Source: Siphonodentalium dalli (lineage: Eukaryota > Mollusca > Scaphopoda > Gadilida > Siphonodentaliidae). Taken from it: 64,000 bases of DNA. Where the stretch lies: NCBI GenBank assembly GCA_032622095.1, contig CP136066.1:47962911-48026910 (forward strand). The letters are read 5' to 3'. Below the pieces are notes generated by a model. It ran no database searches, had not been told where the DNA came from, and saw only the letters and a program-made list of their open reading frames with translations. Below, piece after piece: positions 24,152-35,748 of this stretch (position 1 is its first letter; each line of letters starts with the position of its first letter). The translations under genes and the position numbers were made by a program.

Positions 24152-24315
24152 TTGTGCCAGTATGACAACTGAAGCGGCATTTCAAAAAATGTTGTTGTTG
24201 GAATCGGATGATATGGGGATCATCGCATCGGATTGAGCACCTTTAAATTGGGTGGAGGTAATAAATCGGGTTCAATCCACGTTCTTCCTCAGAATATTGC
24301 TTCAATGCAGCGAGG
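23979..24315 (+). repeat. Direct duplication of ~135 bp inside retrotransposon remnant
   Basis: Positions 23979-24112 and 24180-24315 share CAAAAAATGTTGTTGTTGG, ATCGGATGATATGGGG and CCACGTTCTTCCTCAGAAT with a few substitutions. The second copy stops at GCAGCGAGG, immediately before the 3' end of the next retrotransposon fragment at 24317. This could be a local duplication or an older copy interrupted by that insertion. Confidence 0.8.
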
Positions 24316-24316
24316 A

Positions 24317-24542
24317 ATTATGATATGATATTTATTAGCATAAAACACTCATGTGAGCCGTATGCATTACATAATAATAAGACATATAATTTACACATAC
24401 ATAGTTCATATAATAAACTTTCCACATATTCATACTACAGTTATACAATGACTTAGTAGAGCTCAATAATATAAGCATGCAAATAAACTGTATGCAGGCC
24501 TATGATATCGTGTGGAATAGAAATTAATTATTAATTTATTCA
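24317..24542 (-). mobile_element. 3' untranslated end of non-LTR retrotransposon, copy 2
   Basis: Downstream (minus strand) of the stop codon at 24543 comes an AT-rich tail ending CATACGGCTCACATGAGTG, then a TGCTAATAAATATC stretch and a short ATATCATATCATA repeat. A short terminal repeat in place of poly-A is common in CR1/L2-like elements. Retaining this tail marks 24317 as the true 3' insertion edge. Confidence 0.55.
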
Positions 24543-25190
24543 TCAACTTCGGGCTTCTTTTCTCATTTCAAAGAATTCTTTGAATGCTCGACTGATCACA
24601 TTACTTGTATTTGGTTGGTCGTTTCGCATTATGTATATGCATTTTGAGATACTACTGGCCCTTAGAAATTTAGTGATTCATATAGGCCTTTTTCTCAATT
24701 TGTCGTATTTGATACAATGGAGAACAAAATGCTTCTCGTCTTCCACTGAGTTAGTATTGCACATCTTGAATATCCGATCATTGGCTGGCATCGGTGGGCG
24801 TTTGTGTTGGCCTTTTTCTATTTCTAATGAATGACAGCTGATTCGAAGTCTACATAATTGTTCACGGTCTTTGATAGAAATTGTATGTATTAGATATGGT
24901 TCGAGTCGAAAAATGGTTTTGAATTGTTTGTATGGCCTTCGTTTACTGTGTGGATCGTCTGCACTGGTAATATACTTATTTATATATTCATCCTTCAATC
25001 GTTCTGTGACGAGATTAATATATGCCACTACTGGGGTATCAATGGCGAGGCAGCTGCCAGTATGCCATGTGGAGCAGCTTGAAACTAAATCAGTTACATT
25101 AATTAGTCCTGAATAGACAATAATGATTTGACGGTTAAGGCGCTGCATGACGTCGCTTCTAATGGCTCATACTTTGGTCTCCCAGGGTCG
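24543..25190 (-). pseudogene. Non-LTR retrotransposon C-terminal remnant, copy 2
   Basis: An open stretch of about 156 codons on the minus strand (25148-24678) reads MQRLNRQIII...CLAIDTPVVAYI...LCRLRISCHSLEIEKG...PANDRIF...CNTNSVEDEKHFVLHC. The Arg-Ile-Ser-x-His-x-Leu-Glu-Ile-Glu-x-Gly and His-Phe-x-Leu-His-Cys patterns are characteristic of the zinc-binding tail after the reverse transcriptase in metazoan non-LTR elements. The first cysteine of the cluster appears replaced by Phe (IFKMC where ICKLC is usual). Upstream codons continue as HRPWETKV, then a stop, then AIRSDV. Downstream, after a frameshift near 24690, the frame resumes as LRASSISKCIY...FFEMRKEARS and ends at 24543. The copy is dead and 5'-truncated. 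Confidence 0.8.
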
Positions 25191-25299
25191 ATGGAAAAAT
25201 TATAATAAGCTGATTGTGTCATAACGTGAACAGACGAAAAGCCAAATTTCAATTTGGTCAGAACGTCACAGTCTGTGGTCAAACGCCACCTATTTTAAT

Positions 25300-26460
25300 C
25301 ACAGATTCTGACCCGCTTTCCGTCTCCAAATAGGTATAATTTGGGAAAAATATTATGTCATGTACAAAAGACTTATTCGCGATATCGAATTTAGAAGCAA
25401 TAAAGAGCGTTTCTATGCCATTTATATGCCATTTGACTGATTTATGTGAATATGTTAGAATAGGGCCCTTCGGTCATTTCACATTTAACAATTAAAGCTG
25501 AAATTTCTAGAGTAAGCACACGTGACATTTTTTCTCTCGAAACAACTCCAAAATCCGACTCGACTCTAAATAACCAACAACGACATGCGTGTAATTGGCC
25601 CATCGTGCCACTTATCCCACCCGATCACATCAAACCGAAGCCAATCAGGTTTATATGCGCTTCTTTCATAGATATATGATAAGGTACGGGAGCTTCCAAT
25701 TCGTTCTGACTTCACATCGCCATCATTGGCTCATTTAGTAACTTCTACAGTCGTTCCGGGTCTGTATAATCAGGGGGAGTTTCCTGCAATATGTCCATTA
25801 ACCACTAAAAAGTTATTGAAGAACACACTGATAAAATACACATATTCATTGCAAGTGGCAGAAACACAACGAAACTGACTTTTGTTCCTTCTGGCTATTC
25901 TGAAATACATATAGGTATAAATACACGAAATACTATTATGATGACTATATATGCCATAAACAAACGACTTATTCTAGATATAGAATATAGAAAAGTCGAG
26001 ATCAGCACGAAGCAGTAAAAAGCGTTCGTTGCTAACACATTTATGGTATGGATACAGATAGGTAATTTTAATTATTTTTGTCATGTAGTTAGACACCCGA
26101 TCAAATACCACTCACTCCTTTTAAAATTGTTATTTCAAATTTATTTCTATGTATATAAAGCACAGGACTCTTTTTCTTGAAACAAACCCAAAATCCGACC
26201 TACCCAAATGGGCGACAACCAAATGGGTGCAATTGGCCCAGCGTGCCAATTATCTGCCCCATGACAGATTTTGTCAAAATGTTAGAATAGGGCTCTTCTT
26301 TCGTTACATATTTCGTCAACAAAACATCATGGTGGCCGCGGACCAAGGTTGTACGATAAATGCCAAATAGGGTCAAGCAAATGGTATGTTATAGGTTGTT
26401 TCTAAGCCAAAGACACATCAAAACACACCCGATCAACTCAAACACCAGGGGGGGGGGGGG
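25300..26460 (+). repeat. Old two-copy ~600-630-bp repeat related to repeat D
   Basis: Two diverged tandem copies share GACTTATTC...GATAT.GAAT (25367 and 25965), CCAAAATCCGAC (about 25550 and 26190) and AATTGGCCCA.CGTGCCA (25596 and 26231). They also match repeat D of 30.8-34.5 kb (TTAGAATAGGGC.CTTC, GGTCTGTATAATCA, CAAATGGT). This suggests D existed locally before it was embedded in the minisatellite. Confidence 0.6.
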
Positions 26461-26461
26461 G
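26448..26461 (+). repeat. G14 homopolymer
   Basis: Fourteen consecutive G residues just upstream of retrotransposon copy 3 and the minisatellite. Confidence 0.95.
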
Positions 26462-26518
26462 TCAAATATCGCACCATGCCATTTCTGGTCGCCTTGTACG
26501 ATTTAGTGAAATCAAAGG

Positions 26519-26690
26519 ATGCTGATGGCTGGCCCCACGACGATGCGCGTGCCACTATGCCCTGGGGATCCGCGTTACACTAAATCAAATACATTAACTA
26601 ATCCCTTAGTGTATCATTTGCCAATTAAGCCGCGGCATAGCATTAATTGTAATCTCTCATGCTCAGGTTTCCCAAAAGTCGATGGAATAA
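26519..26690 (-). pseudogene. Non-LTR retrotransposon remnant, copy 3 (heavily decayed)
   Basis: The minus-strand translation aligns with copy 2: FWET, stop, A, stop, E...AMPRLNWQM against PWETKV, stop, A...VMQRLNRQI. On the DNA level the two share CATTAA.TAATCC and CTAAATCA near 26590 and 25085. Several stops interrupt it. It carries only the segment upstream of the zinc cluster. Confidence 0.6.
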
Positions 26691-26796
26691 TTCGGTTGAA
26701 ACCGTGTACATTGAGTTGTCGGTATTATTCTCATAACGTCACACCGATAGAAATGTCACATTTCAGAACTGTGTCTGGCATACACGAACGTCATAC

Positions 26797-28538
26797 CCCG
26801 TGCTACCCCGAGGGGGTGAAAATGGGGTATGGACCATCTTCGAGAACCGTAGGGGTTTCGACCGATTTGACTGCATGGGTGGGTAGCCCGCCCCACATAC
26901 CACACACAAACTCCCATCCCCACCCATTACCCACGGGGGTGCCACCCCGATTGGGTAACAATTGGGTATGGACCATTTTCGAGAACAGTATTGGATTTAA
27001 ACCGATTTGACGGCACGGTGGGTGGCCCACCCCAAATACTCCCTAGAAACAACCGACTCCCTTCCAGTCACTTCGGGGTATGGACCATTTTCGAGAACAG
27101 TAAGGATTTGGACCGATTTGACGGCATGGGTGGGTGGCCCGTCCCATATATCTCCCAGAAACACCCCAAATCTCTACCCAATCACCCCGGGTGTTACCAC
27201 GCGAAGGGGTGAAATGGGGTATAAACTATTTCCAAGAACGGTAAGGATTTCGACCGATTTGACGGCATGAGTGGGTGGCTCGTCCCAAACACCCATAGAG
27301 ACGACAGACCCCCACACAGCAAACCCGGTGATTGCCACCCAGAAGAGGTGAAAATGGGATATGGACCATTTTCGAGAACAGCATCGACCATTTTCGAGAA
27401 CGGTACAGATTTCGACCAATTTGACGGAACGGTTCGGTGGCCTGCCACAAACACACCGACCCCAACCTATCACCACCGGGGGTGCCACCCCGAAGAGGTG
27501 AAATGGGGTATAAACCATTTTCAAGAACAGTTGGGATTTCGACCGATTTGATTGCATGCTGGGTGGGTGGCCCGCCCCAAATACCTGCTAGAAACACCAG
27601 ACTCCCCACTCATCACCCCCGGGTGGTGACAACAGAAGGGGTGAAAATGGGGGATGAACCAATTTCGAGAACGGTAAGTATTTCGACCGATTTGACGGCA
27701 TGGGTGGGTCGCTCGTCCCAAATACCCCCTATAGACACCAGACCCCCGCCCATCAACAACGAAGAGGTGAAAATGGGGTATGGACCATTTTCGAGAACAG
27801 TATCGACCATTTACCAGAACGGTCAGAATTTCGACCGATTTAACGGCATTTGTGGGTGGCCCGCCCCAAATACCCCCTAGAAACACCAGACCCATCCCAT
27901 CAACCTCTGGGGTTGGCACCCCGAAGAGGTGAAAATAGGTTATGGACAAATTTAGTGACGTCATGGGTGGATGGCCCGCCCAAATACCCCATACAAACAC
28001 CACAGCCACACCACCCCGGGAGTGACACCCCGTAGGTGTGAAAATAGTGTATGGACCATTCTCGAGAACGGTAAATATTTTTACCGATTTGACGGCATGG
28101 GTAGGTGGCCCGCCCCAAATACCCAATAGAAACACCCGACCCCCACCAATCACATTGGGTGTGCGACCCAGGGGGGTGAACATGTGGTATAGACAACTTT
28201 CGAGAATGGTAAGAATTTCAACCGATTTGACCGCGTGTGTGTGGGTGCCCCACCCTAAATACACAATTTAAACACCAATTTGAAACAACCCCACCCATCA
28301 CCCCGAGGGGGTACAAATGGTGTTTGGACCATTTTTGAGAACGGTAAGGTTTTCAACCGATTTGACGACATGGGTGTGTGTCCCGCCCATATACCTTCCA
28401 GAAACACCCGACCCCCCGCCCATCACCCCGGGGGTGCCACCCAGAGGGTAGGAATTTAGACCGATTTGACGGAATGGGTTGGTGGCCCACCCCAAATACC
28501 ACATAAAACACCCCGACCACCCACCCATCAACCCTATA
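26797..28538 (+). repeat. Minisatellite C, block 1
   Basis: A highly diverged tandem repeat of about 140 bp (some units shortened to about 110). The unit runs: TATGGACCATTTTCGAGAAC, GGTAAGGATTTCGACCGATT, TGACGGCATGGGTGGGTGG, CCCGCCCCAAATACC, TAGAAACACCCGACCCC, ACCCATCACCCCGGGGGTGC, CACCCCGAGGGGTGAAAATG. Because unit lengths are often near a multiple of three, long frames run through several units on both strands (the longest 247 codons, 28264-27521 minus). Their peptides simply repeat (GGPPTHAVKSVEILTVLENG) and are read as satellite translation, not genes. Confidence 0.93.
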
Positions 28539-29305
28539 CTATAGAACATAATTATTGTAATCACAAGCTTCAGTGGGGCACACAAAAGGTGTCGATTACC
28601 ATAGACCTCCACTCTTATTCTAACAGTGTATAGGCGACTTCTTGTAATTCCGCTTTCACATGCATGTTGACCAATACAATAATTGGTGACCAATAAAATA
28701 ATAAGTTTTTCACATGTGACTTGATTGACCAATGAAAAAAATGATTCCTCGGAGACACTCATTGAGATGTTATCGCTAGTGCATGGGTGAGCCGTGTTCA
28801 ATTTGATTAGTGGTAATCGGTATCCTTTAAATAATCGCCCAGTGAGTACACCGCAACCGTTCGTGCATTGTGTTATATTTCATCAATGGTTATCGTCTGT
28901 TCCAACAATTCAAGTCGTACGATGTATTTAATTTCTAGTTGGTTTGTCATTCAGAATAGCTGCAGTATTCTATTGCTAATATGTACAAGAGACGTAGCTA
29001 GAAAGTCTCAGGTGCAGGTTTAAACTCCAAGTTGTGTACCCACAAAGGAGACCCTCTAACAACGTCCCTGCACGAATGTCATAATTGGTCAATACTCCAA
29101 TACAGACTTTAGGTTGTTTGCCACGAGACAACCGCTTGATTGCCGCAGTGTGAATGCCATTCTGATCAAACCCAATAACCCATCGGCAATGAGCCCACAT
29201 GCACACGGGTATAATCTACACTATTACAATACAGTGGTATATTGCACTTGCCCGCCTCCTGTGTACATCCCTTAACCTTGTGATTAAAATTATTATGGTC
29301 CATAG
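28539..29305. mobile_element. TA-flanked element with terminal inverted repeats (767 bp)
   Basis: It interrupts the minisatellite. The left end CTATAGAACATAATTATTGT (28539) follows TA (28537-28538). The right end, read on the minus strand, is CTATGGACCATAATAATTTT and is followed by TA (29306-29307). The inverted repeats extend to AATCACAAG with about 80% agreement over 30 bp. A TA target duplication and this end structure fit a Tc1/mariner-type non-autonomous element. Internal frames (for example 29206-28976 minus, 76 codons) are not recognised as a transposase. Confidence 0.7.
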
Positions 29306-30805
29306 TACAAGGCCCCGGGGTGCCACCCCGTGGGTGTTAAATGGGGTATGGACAATTTTGGAGAATGGTAAGGATTTCGAGCGATCTGCCCCAAATACCC
29401 CCTAGAAACAGCACAATGCCCCATCCATCACCCCGCGGGTGCCACCCCGAGGGGCGTAAAATGGTGTAAGGACAATTTGGATAAAGGTAAGGATTTCTAC
29501 CGAATTGACGGCCTGGGTGGTGGCCCGCTCCAATTATCCCCTAGAAACACCCCGACCCCACCCATTTCCCCGGGGTGGCACCCAAGGGTGTGAAAATGGG
29601 GTATGAATCATTTTCGAGACGGTAAGGATTTTGACCGATTTGACGGCATGGGTGTGTGGCCCGCCCCAAATACCCATCAGAAACACCCGGCCTCCAACCA
29701 TCAGCTCGATGGTGCCACCACGAGGGGTGAAAATGGGGTACCTCCCAGAAACACCCCAATCCCTGCCCAAACACCCAGAGTGGTGCCACCCGAAGGGGTG
29801 AAATGGGGTATAAACTATTTCCGAGAACGGTAATGATTTCGACCGATTTGACGGCATGGGTGGGTGGCCCCAAATACCTCATATAAACACCCCGACACCC
29901 GACACCCATCCATCACCCCGGGTGTGCCACCCCGATGGGGTGAAAATGGGGTATGGACCCTTTTCGAAAACCGTAGGGATTTCGACCGATTTGACAGCTT
30001 GGTGGGTGGACAACCCCGAATACCCCATAGAAACACCCGAACGCCCATCCATCACCCTCGGGGTGTTCACCGAGTTCGGATAAACTGGGGTATGGACCAG
30101 TTTCGAGAACCGTAGGGGTTTCGACCGATTTGACTGCATGGGTGGGTGGCCCGCCCCAAATACCACATAGAAACTCCCCAACCCACACCATTACCCACGG
30201 GGGTGCCACCCCGAGGGGGTAACAATTGGGTATGGACCATTTTCGAGAACAGTAGGGATTTCGACCGATTTGACGGATGGGTGGGTGGCCTGTCCCAAAT
30301 ACTCCCTATAAACAACCGACTCCCTTCCAATCACTTCAGGGTATGGACCATTATCGAGAACGGTAAAGATTTGGACCGATTTGACGGCGTGGATGGGTGG
30401 CCCGTCACATATACCTCCCAGAAACACCCCAATCCCTGCCCAAACACACAGAGTGGTGCCACCCGAAGGGGTGAAATGGGGTATAAACTATTTCCGAGAA
30501 CGGTAATGATTTCGACCGATTTGACGGCATGGGTGGGTGGCCCCAAATACCTCATATAAACACCCCGACACCCGACACCAATCCATCACCCCGGGTGTGC
30601 CACCCCGAGGGGGTGAAAATGGGGTGTGGACCCTTTTCGAAAACCGTAGGGATTTCGACCGATTTGACGGCTTGGGTGGGTGGACCACCCCAAATACCCC
30701 ATAGAAACACCCGAACCCACATCCACCACTCTCGGGGTGTGCCACCGAGTGGGATAAACTGGGGTATGGACCAGTTTCGAGAAAGGTAAGGATTTCAACC
30801 GATTT
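29306..30805 (+). repeat. Minisatellite C, block 2
   Basis: It resumes with CCCCGGGGTGCCACCCCG straight after the TA-flanked element. GGTATGG or GGTGTGG starts at 29950, 30089, 30229, 30340 and 30623 show spacings of about 111-143 bp. It contains the first copy of the higher-order block starting TAGAAACTCCCCAACCC (30168). Confidence 0.92.
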
Positions 30806-32080
30806 GCGTCTCTCACCAAGACAAATATGTTAAGGTATGGCAACTTCCATTTTCGTTCTGGCCTTTCATCGCCACGATTGGCGCATTTGTTGAACTTCCA
30901 TAGTCGACCCGGGACTGTATAATCAAACTCAAATCGACTTACATATTATAAGTCATTATTATTACGAAGTTGAATTTTTGTGAGATCTTTTTATTTTTGG
31001 GACCAACCAACACAGGAAATCATTCGAAGTGTTAGTATAGGATATCTTTTCGAAAGACCAATTTATGTCAAAATATTACAATAGGGCCCTTCGGCCAATT
31101 CACATCTGACCACTAAAACAATATGACGACCGTCGCCCAATGTTTTTCGAATAAGACCAAATATGGTCACACAAATGGTTCCTTATGGTGCCACTTAGTC
31201 GAGGACAATTCAAAACCACCAACGCACCCGAGTGGGTTAAACTGGGGTATTGACCAGTTTCGAGAAAGGTAAGGATTTCAACCGATTTGCGTCTCTCACC
31301 AAGACAAATATGTTAAGGTATGGCAACTTCCATTTTCGTTCTGGCCTTTCGTCGCCACGATTGGCGCATTTGTTGAACTTCCATAGTCGATCCGGGACTG
31401 TATAATCAAACTCAAATCGACTTAAATATTATAAGTCATTATTATTACGAAGTTGAATTTTTGTGGGATCTTTTTATTTTTGGGACCAACAAACACAGGA
31501 AGTCATTCGAAGTGTTAGTATAGGATATGTTTTCGAAAGACAAATTTTTGTCAAAATGTTACAATAGGGCCCTTCGGCCAATTCACATTTGCGTCTCTCA
31601 CCAAGACAAATATGTTAAGGTATGGCAACTTCCATTTTCGTTCTGGCCTTTCATCGCCACGATTGGCGCATTTGTTGAAATTCCATAGTCGATCCGGGAC
31701 TGTATAATCAAACTCAAATCGACTTAAATATTATACGTCATTATTATTACGAAGTTGAATTTTGTTGGGATCTTTTTATTTTTGGGACCAACAAACACAG
31801 GAAGTCATTCGAAGTGTTAGTATAGGATATGTTTTCGAAAGACAAATTTATGTCAAAATGTTACAATAGGGCCCTTCGGCCAATTCACATCTGACCACTA
31901 AAACATTATGATGACCGTCGCCCAATGTTTTTGGAATAAGACCAAATATGGTCAAACAAATGGTTCCTAATGGTGCCCCTAAACCGAGGACAATTCAAAA
32001 CCCACTCTATCATCTCAAACGCTATCAAATGAATGCATATATACTTCTTTCGGTCTCTCCCCAAGACAAATTTGATAAGG
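30806..32080 (+). repeat. Repeat D array, locus 1 (483-bp unit)
   Basis: GCGTCTCTCACCAAGACAAA starts at 30806, 31289 and 31591. The first period is 483 bp; the second is 302 bp because that copy is truncated after CCAATTCACAT. The unit includes CTTCCATTTTCGTTCTGG, GGGACTGTATAATCAAACTC, TTTTTATTTTTGGGACCAAC and TACAATAGGGCCCTTCGGCC. It ends in a minisatellite-derived stretch (TGACCAGTTTCGAGAAAGG), so D and C units were amplified together. No coding potential recognised. Confidence 0.9.
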
Positions 32081-33097
32081 CTGGTGGGTGTCCCGCCCGA
32101 AATACCCCATGGGTATAGACCATTTTCAAGAACCGTAGGGGTTTCGAACGATTTGACTGGATGGGTGGGTGGCCCCAAATAAACACCCCGACACCCACCC
32201 ATCCATCACCCCGGTGGTGCCACCCCGAGGGGGTAAACATACGGTATGGACCAGTTTCGAGAAAGCTAAGGGTTTCAACCGATTTAACGGCATGGGTGCA
32301 TGGCCCTCCCAAATACTCCAGAGAAACACCCCGACCCCACCCTTCACCCACGGGGTGCTACCCCGAGTGAGTGAAAATGGGATAAGGATCATCTTCGAGA
32401 ACCGTAGGGGTTTCGACCGATTTGACTGCATGTGTGGGTGGCCCGCCCCAAATACCACATAGAAACTCCCCAACCCACACCATTACCCACGGGGGTGCCA
32501 CCCCGAGGGGGTAACAATTGGGTATGGACCATTTTCGAGAACAGTAGGGATTTCGACCGATTTGACGGATGGGTGGGTGGCCTGTCCCAAATACTCCCTA
32601 TAAACAACCGACTCCCTTCCAATCACTTCAGGGTATGGACCATTATCGAGAACGGTAAAGATTTGGACCGATTTGACGGCGTGGATGGGTGGCCCGTCAC
32701 ATATACCTCCCAGAAACACCCCAATCCCTGCCCAAACACCCAGAGTGGTGCCACCCGAAGGGGTGAAATTGGGTATAAACTATTTCCGAGAACGGTAATG
32801 ATTTCGACCGATTTGACGGCATGGGTGGGTGGCCCCAAATACCTCATATAAACACCCCGACACCCGACACCAATCCATCACCCCGGGTGTGCCACCCCGA
32901 GGGGGTGAAAATGGGGTATGGTCCCTTTTCGAAAACCGTAGGGATTTCGACCGATTTGACGGCTTGGGTGGGTGGACCACCCCAAATACCCCATAGAAAC
33001 ACCCGAACCCCCATCCACCACCCTCGGGGTGTGCCACCGAGTGGGATAAACTGGGGTATGGACCAGTTTCGAGAAAGGTAAGGATTTCAACCGATTT
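32081..33097 (+). repeat. Minisatellite C, block 3
   Basis: Near-duplicate of 30.1-30.8 kb at an offset of 2292 bp (TAGAAACTCCCCAACCC at 32460 against 30168), showing a higher-order duplication of C plus D. It starts within a D copy at CAAATTTGATAAGGCTGGTG. Confidence 0.9.
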
Positions 33098-34571
33098 GCG
33101 TCTCTCACCAAGACAAATATGTTAAGGTATGGCAACTTCCATTTTCGTTCTGGCCCTTTCATCGCCACGATTGGCGCATTTGTTGAACTTCCATAGTCGA
33201 TCCGGGACTGTATAATCAAACTCAAATCGACTTACATATTATAAGTCATTATTATTACGAAGTTGAATTTTTGTGAGATCTTTTTATTTTTGGGACCAAC
33301 CAACACAGGAAATCATTCGAAGTGTTAGTATAGGATATCTTTTCGAAAGACCAATTTATGTCAAAATATTACAATAGGGCCCTTCGGCCAATTCACATCT
33401 GACCACTAAAACAATATGACGACCGTCGCCCAATGTTTTTCGAATAAGACCAAATATGGTCACACAAATGGTTCCTTATGGTGCCACTTAGTCGAGGACA
33501 ATTCAAAACCACCAACGCACCCGAGTGGGTTAAACTGGGGTATTGACCAGTTTCGAGAAAGGTAAGGATTTCAACCGATTTGCGTCTCTCACCAAGACAA
33601 ATATGTTAAGGTATGGCAACTTCCATTTTCGTTCTGGCCTTTCATCGCCACGATTGGCGCATTTGTTGAACTTCCATAGTCGATCCGGGACTGTATAATC
33701 AAACTCAAATCGACTTAAAGGCACGTGAGGCCTTCGTTGTCGAAAATATTCATATTTGTTCCAATCACCGTAAACAGAAAAACATTAAAACGCATACAGT
33801 TTCGTTCATATATACCATGACCATCGCGTAAACAGCATGTTATCATAAATATTTACTATATTTTACCTAAGCAAGAGCCTGATTGTGTTACAGAAGACAG
33901 CACAATGCTGCTGGCTAATCACACACAAATGGCATAAACGCTCTTTATTCGTTCCATATCAGGAATTCACCAACAAAGAACGCTCTTTATGTTTACCATC
34001 ATAATATAAACAAACACCAGAAAAGTAACTTTTTATGCCTTTGTTTACATAACAATGGTCAAAGATATGACAATAACATACTGTTTATGCGATATTTCTT
34101 ATTTGTATACGGACAAAGTCTGTCTTCATTTTGTTGTTCTTTCTGTTTGTGGCGGTTTTTGACGGGTGGAAATATTTTCACAGGATACCCACCGCCAAGG
34201 CCAACCGTACCTTTAAATATTATAAGTCATTATTATTACGAAGTTGAATTTTTGTGGGATCTTTTTATTTTTGGGACCAACAAACACAGGAAGTCATTCG
34301 AAGTGTTAGTATAGGATATGTTTTCGAAAGACAAATTTATGTCAAAATGTTACAATAGGGCCCTTCGGGGCCAATTCACATCTGACCACTAAAACATTAT
34401 GATGACAGTCGCCCAATGTTTTTGGAATAAGACCAAATATGGTCAAACAAATGGTTCCTAATGGTGTCCCTAAACCGAGGACAATTCAAAACCCACTCTA
34501 TCATCTCAAACGCTATCAAATGATTGCATATATACTTCTTTCTGTCTCTCCCCAAGACAAATTTGATAAGG
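33098..34571 (+). repeat. Repeat D array, locus 2, interrupted by a transposon
   Basis: D units start at 33098 and 33582 (period 484). The second unit is split by the element at 33719-34212 and resumes at ATATTATAAGTCATTATT. The unit at 33098 is nearly identical to that at 30806, as expected from the 2292-bp higher-order duplication. Confidence 0.9.
33719..34212 (-). mobile_element. TTAA-type non-autonomous DNA transposon (494 bp)
   Basis: The empty site is visible in sister repeats: CGACTTAAATATTATAAG at about 31425 and 31721. Here CGACTTAA (TTAA 33715-33718) is followed by the insert, and TTAA recurs at 34213-34216 before ATATTATAAG. The insert begins AGGCACGTGAGGCCTT and ends AAGGCCAACCGTACCT, imperfect inverted repeats. 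Its sequence is the reverse complement relative of 21292-21805. No transposase frame is present. The match to an empty paralogous site makes the boundaries unusually secure. Confidence 0.85.
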
Positions 34572-35730
34572 CTGGTGGGTGGCCCGCCCGAAATACCCCA
34601 TGGGTATAGACCATTTTCAAGAACCGTAGGGGTTTCGACCGATTTGACTGGATGGGTGGGTGGCCCCAAATAAACACCCCGACACCCACCCATCCATCGC
34701 CCCGGGGGTGCCACCCCGAGGGGGTAAACATGGGGTATGGACCAGTTTCGAGAAAGCTAAGGGTTTCAACCGATTTAACGGCATGGGTGCATGGCCCTCC
34801 CAAATACTCCAGAGAAACACCCCGACCCCACCCTTCACCCACGGGGTGCTACCCCGAGTGAGTGAAAATGGGATAAGGATCATCTTCGAGAACCGTAGGG
34901 GTTTCGACCGATTTGACTGCATGGGTGGGTGGCCCGCCCCAAATACCACATAGAAACTCCCCAACCCACACCATTACCCACGGGGTGCCACCCGAGGGGA
35001 TAACAATTGGGTATGGACCATTTTCGAGAACAGTAGGGATTTCGACCGATTTGACGGATGGGTGGGTGGCCTGTCCCAAATACTCCCTATAAACAACCGA
35101 CTCCCTTCCAATCACTTCAGGATATAGACCATTATCGAGAACGGTAAAGATTTGGACCGATTTGATGGCGTGGGTGGGTGGCCCGTCACATATACCTCCC
35201 AGAAACACCCCAATCCCTGCCCAAACACCCAGAGTGGTGCCACCCGAAGGGGTGAAATGGGTATAAACTATTTCCGAGAACGGTAAGGATTTCGACCGAT
35301 TTGACGGCATGGGTGGGTGGCCCCAAATACCTCCTATAAACACACCGACACCCGACACCCATCCATCACCCCGGGTGTGCCACACCGAGGGTGCCACCCG
35401 TGGTGTTAAAATCGGGTATGAACCATTTTAGAGTACGGTAAGAATTTCGACCGTGTTGGTGGCCGGCCCCAAATAGCCTTAGAAACACACCCGATCCCCC
35501 ACTCATCACCCCGGGGGTGCCATCCAGAGGGATGAAAATGGGGTAAGGACAATTTTCGAGAAATGTAAGGATTTCCACCGATTTGAGGGCATGGGTGGGT
35601 GGCCCGCCCCAAATACCATCTAGAAACAGCCCGACTCCCATCTATTACCCGGGGTGCCACCCCGACGGTGTGAAAATGTGGTATGGACCATTTTCGAGAA
35701 CGGTAATGATTTCGACTAATTTGAAGACAT

Positions 35731-35748
35731 GGGTGGGTGGGTGGGTGG
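35731..35748 (+). other. G-quadruplex-capable tract
   Basis: GGGTGGGTGGGTGGGTGG contains four G3 runs with single-base loops, the classic pattern for a stable parallel quadruplex. It arose by duplication of the GGGTGGGTGG of the minisatellite unit. Confidence 0.85.

Noticed and set aside
27521-28264. 247-codon frame as a gene
   Set aside because: It is the literal translation of minisatellite C units, with the peptide repeating at the DNA period and comparable frames on the other strand.
28976-29206. 76-codon minus-strand frame inside the TA-flanked element as a transposase remnant
   Set aside because: No catalytic D-D-E/D spacing or DNA-binding motif could be recognised.
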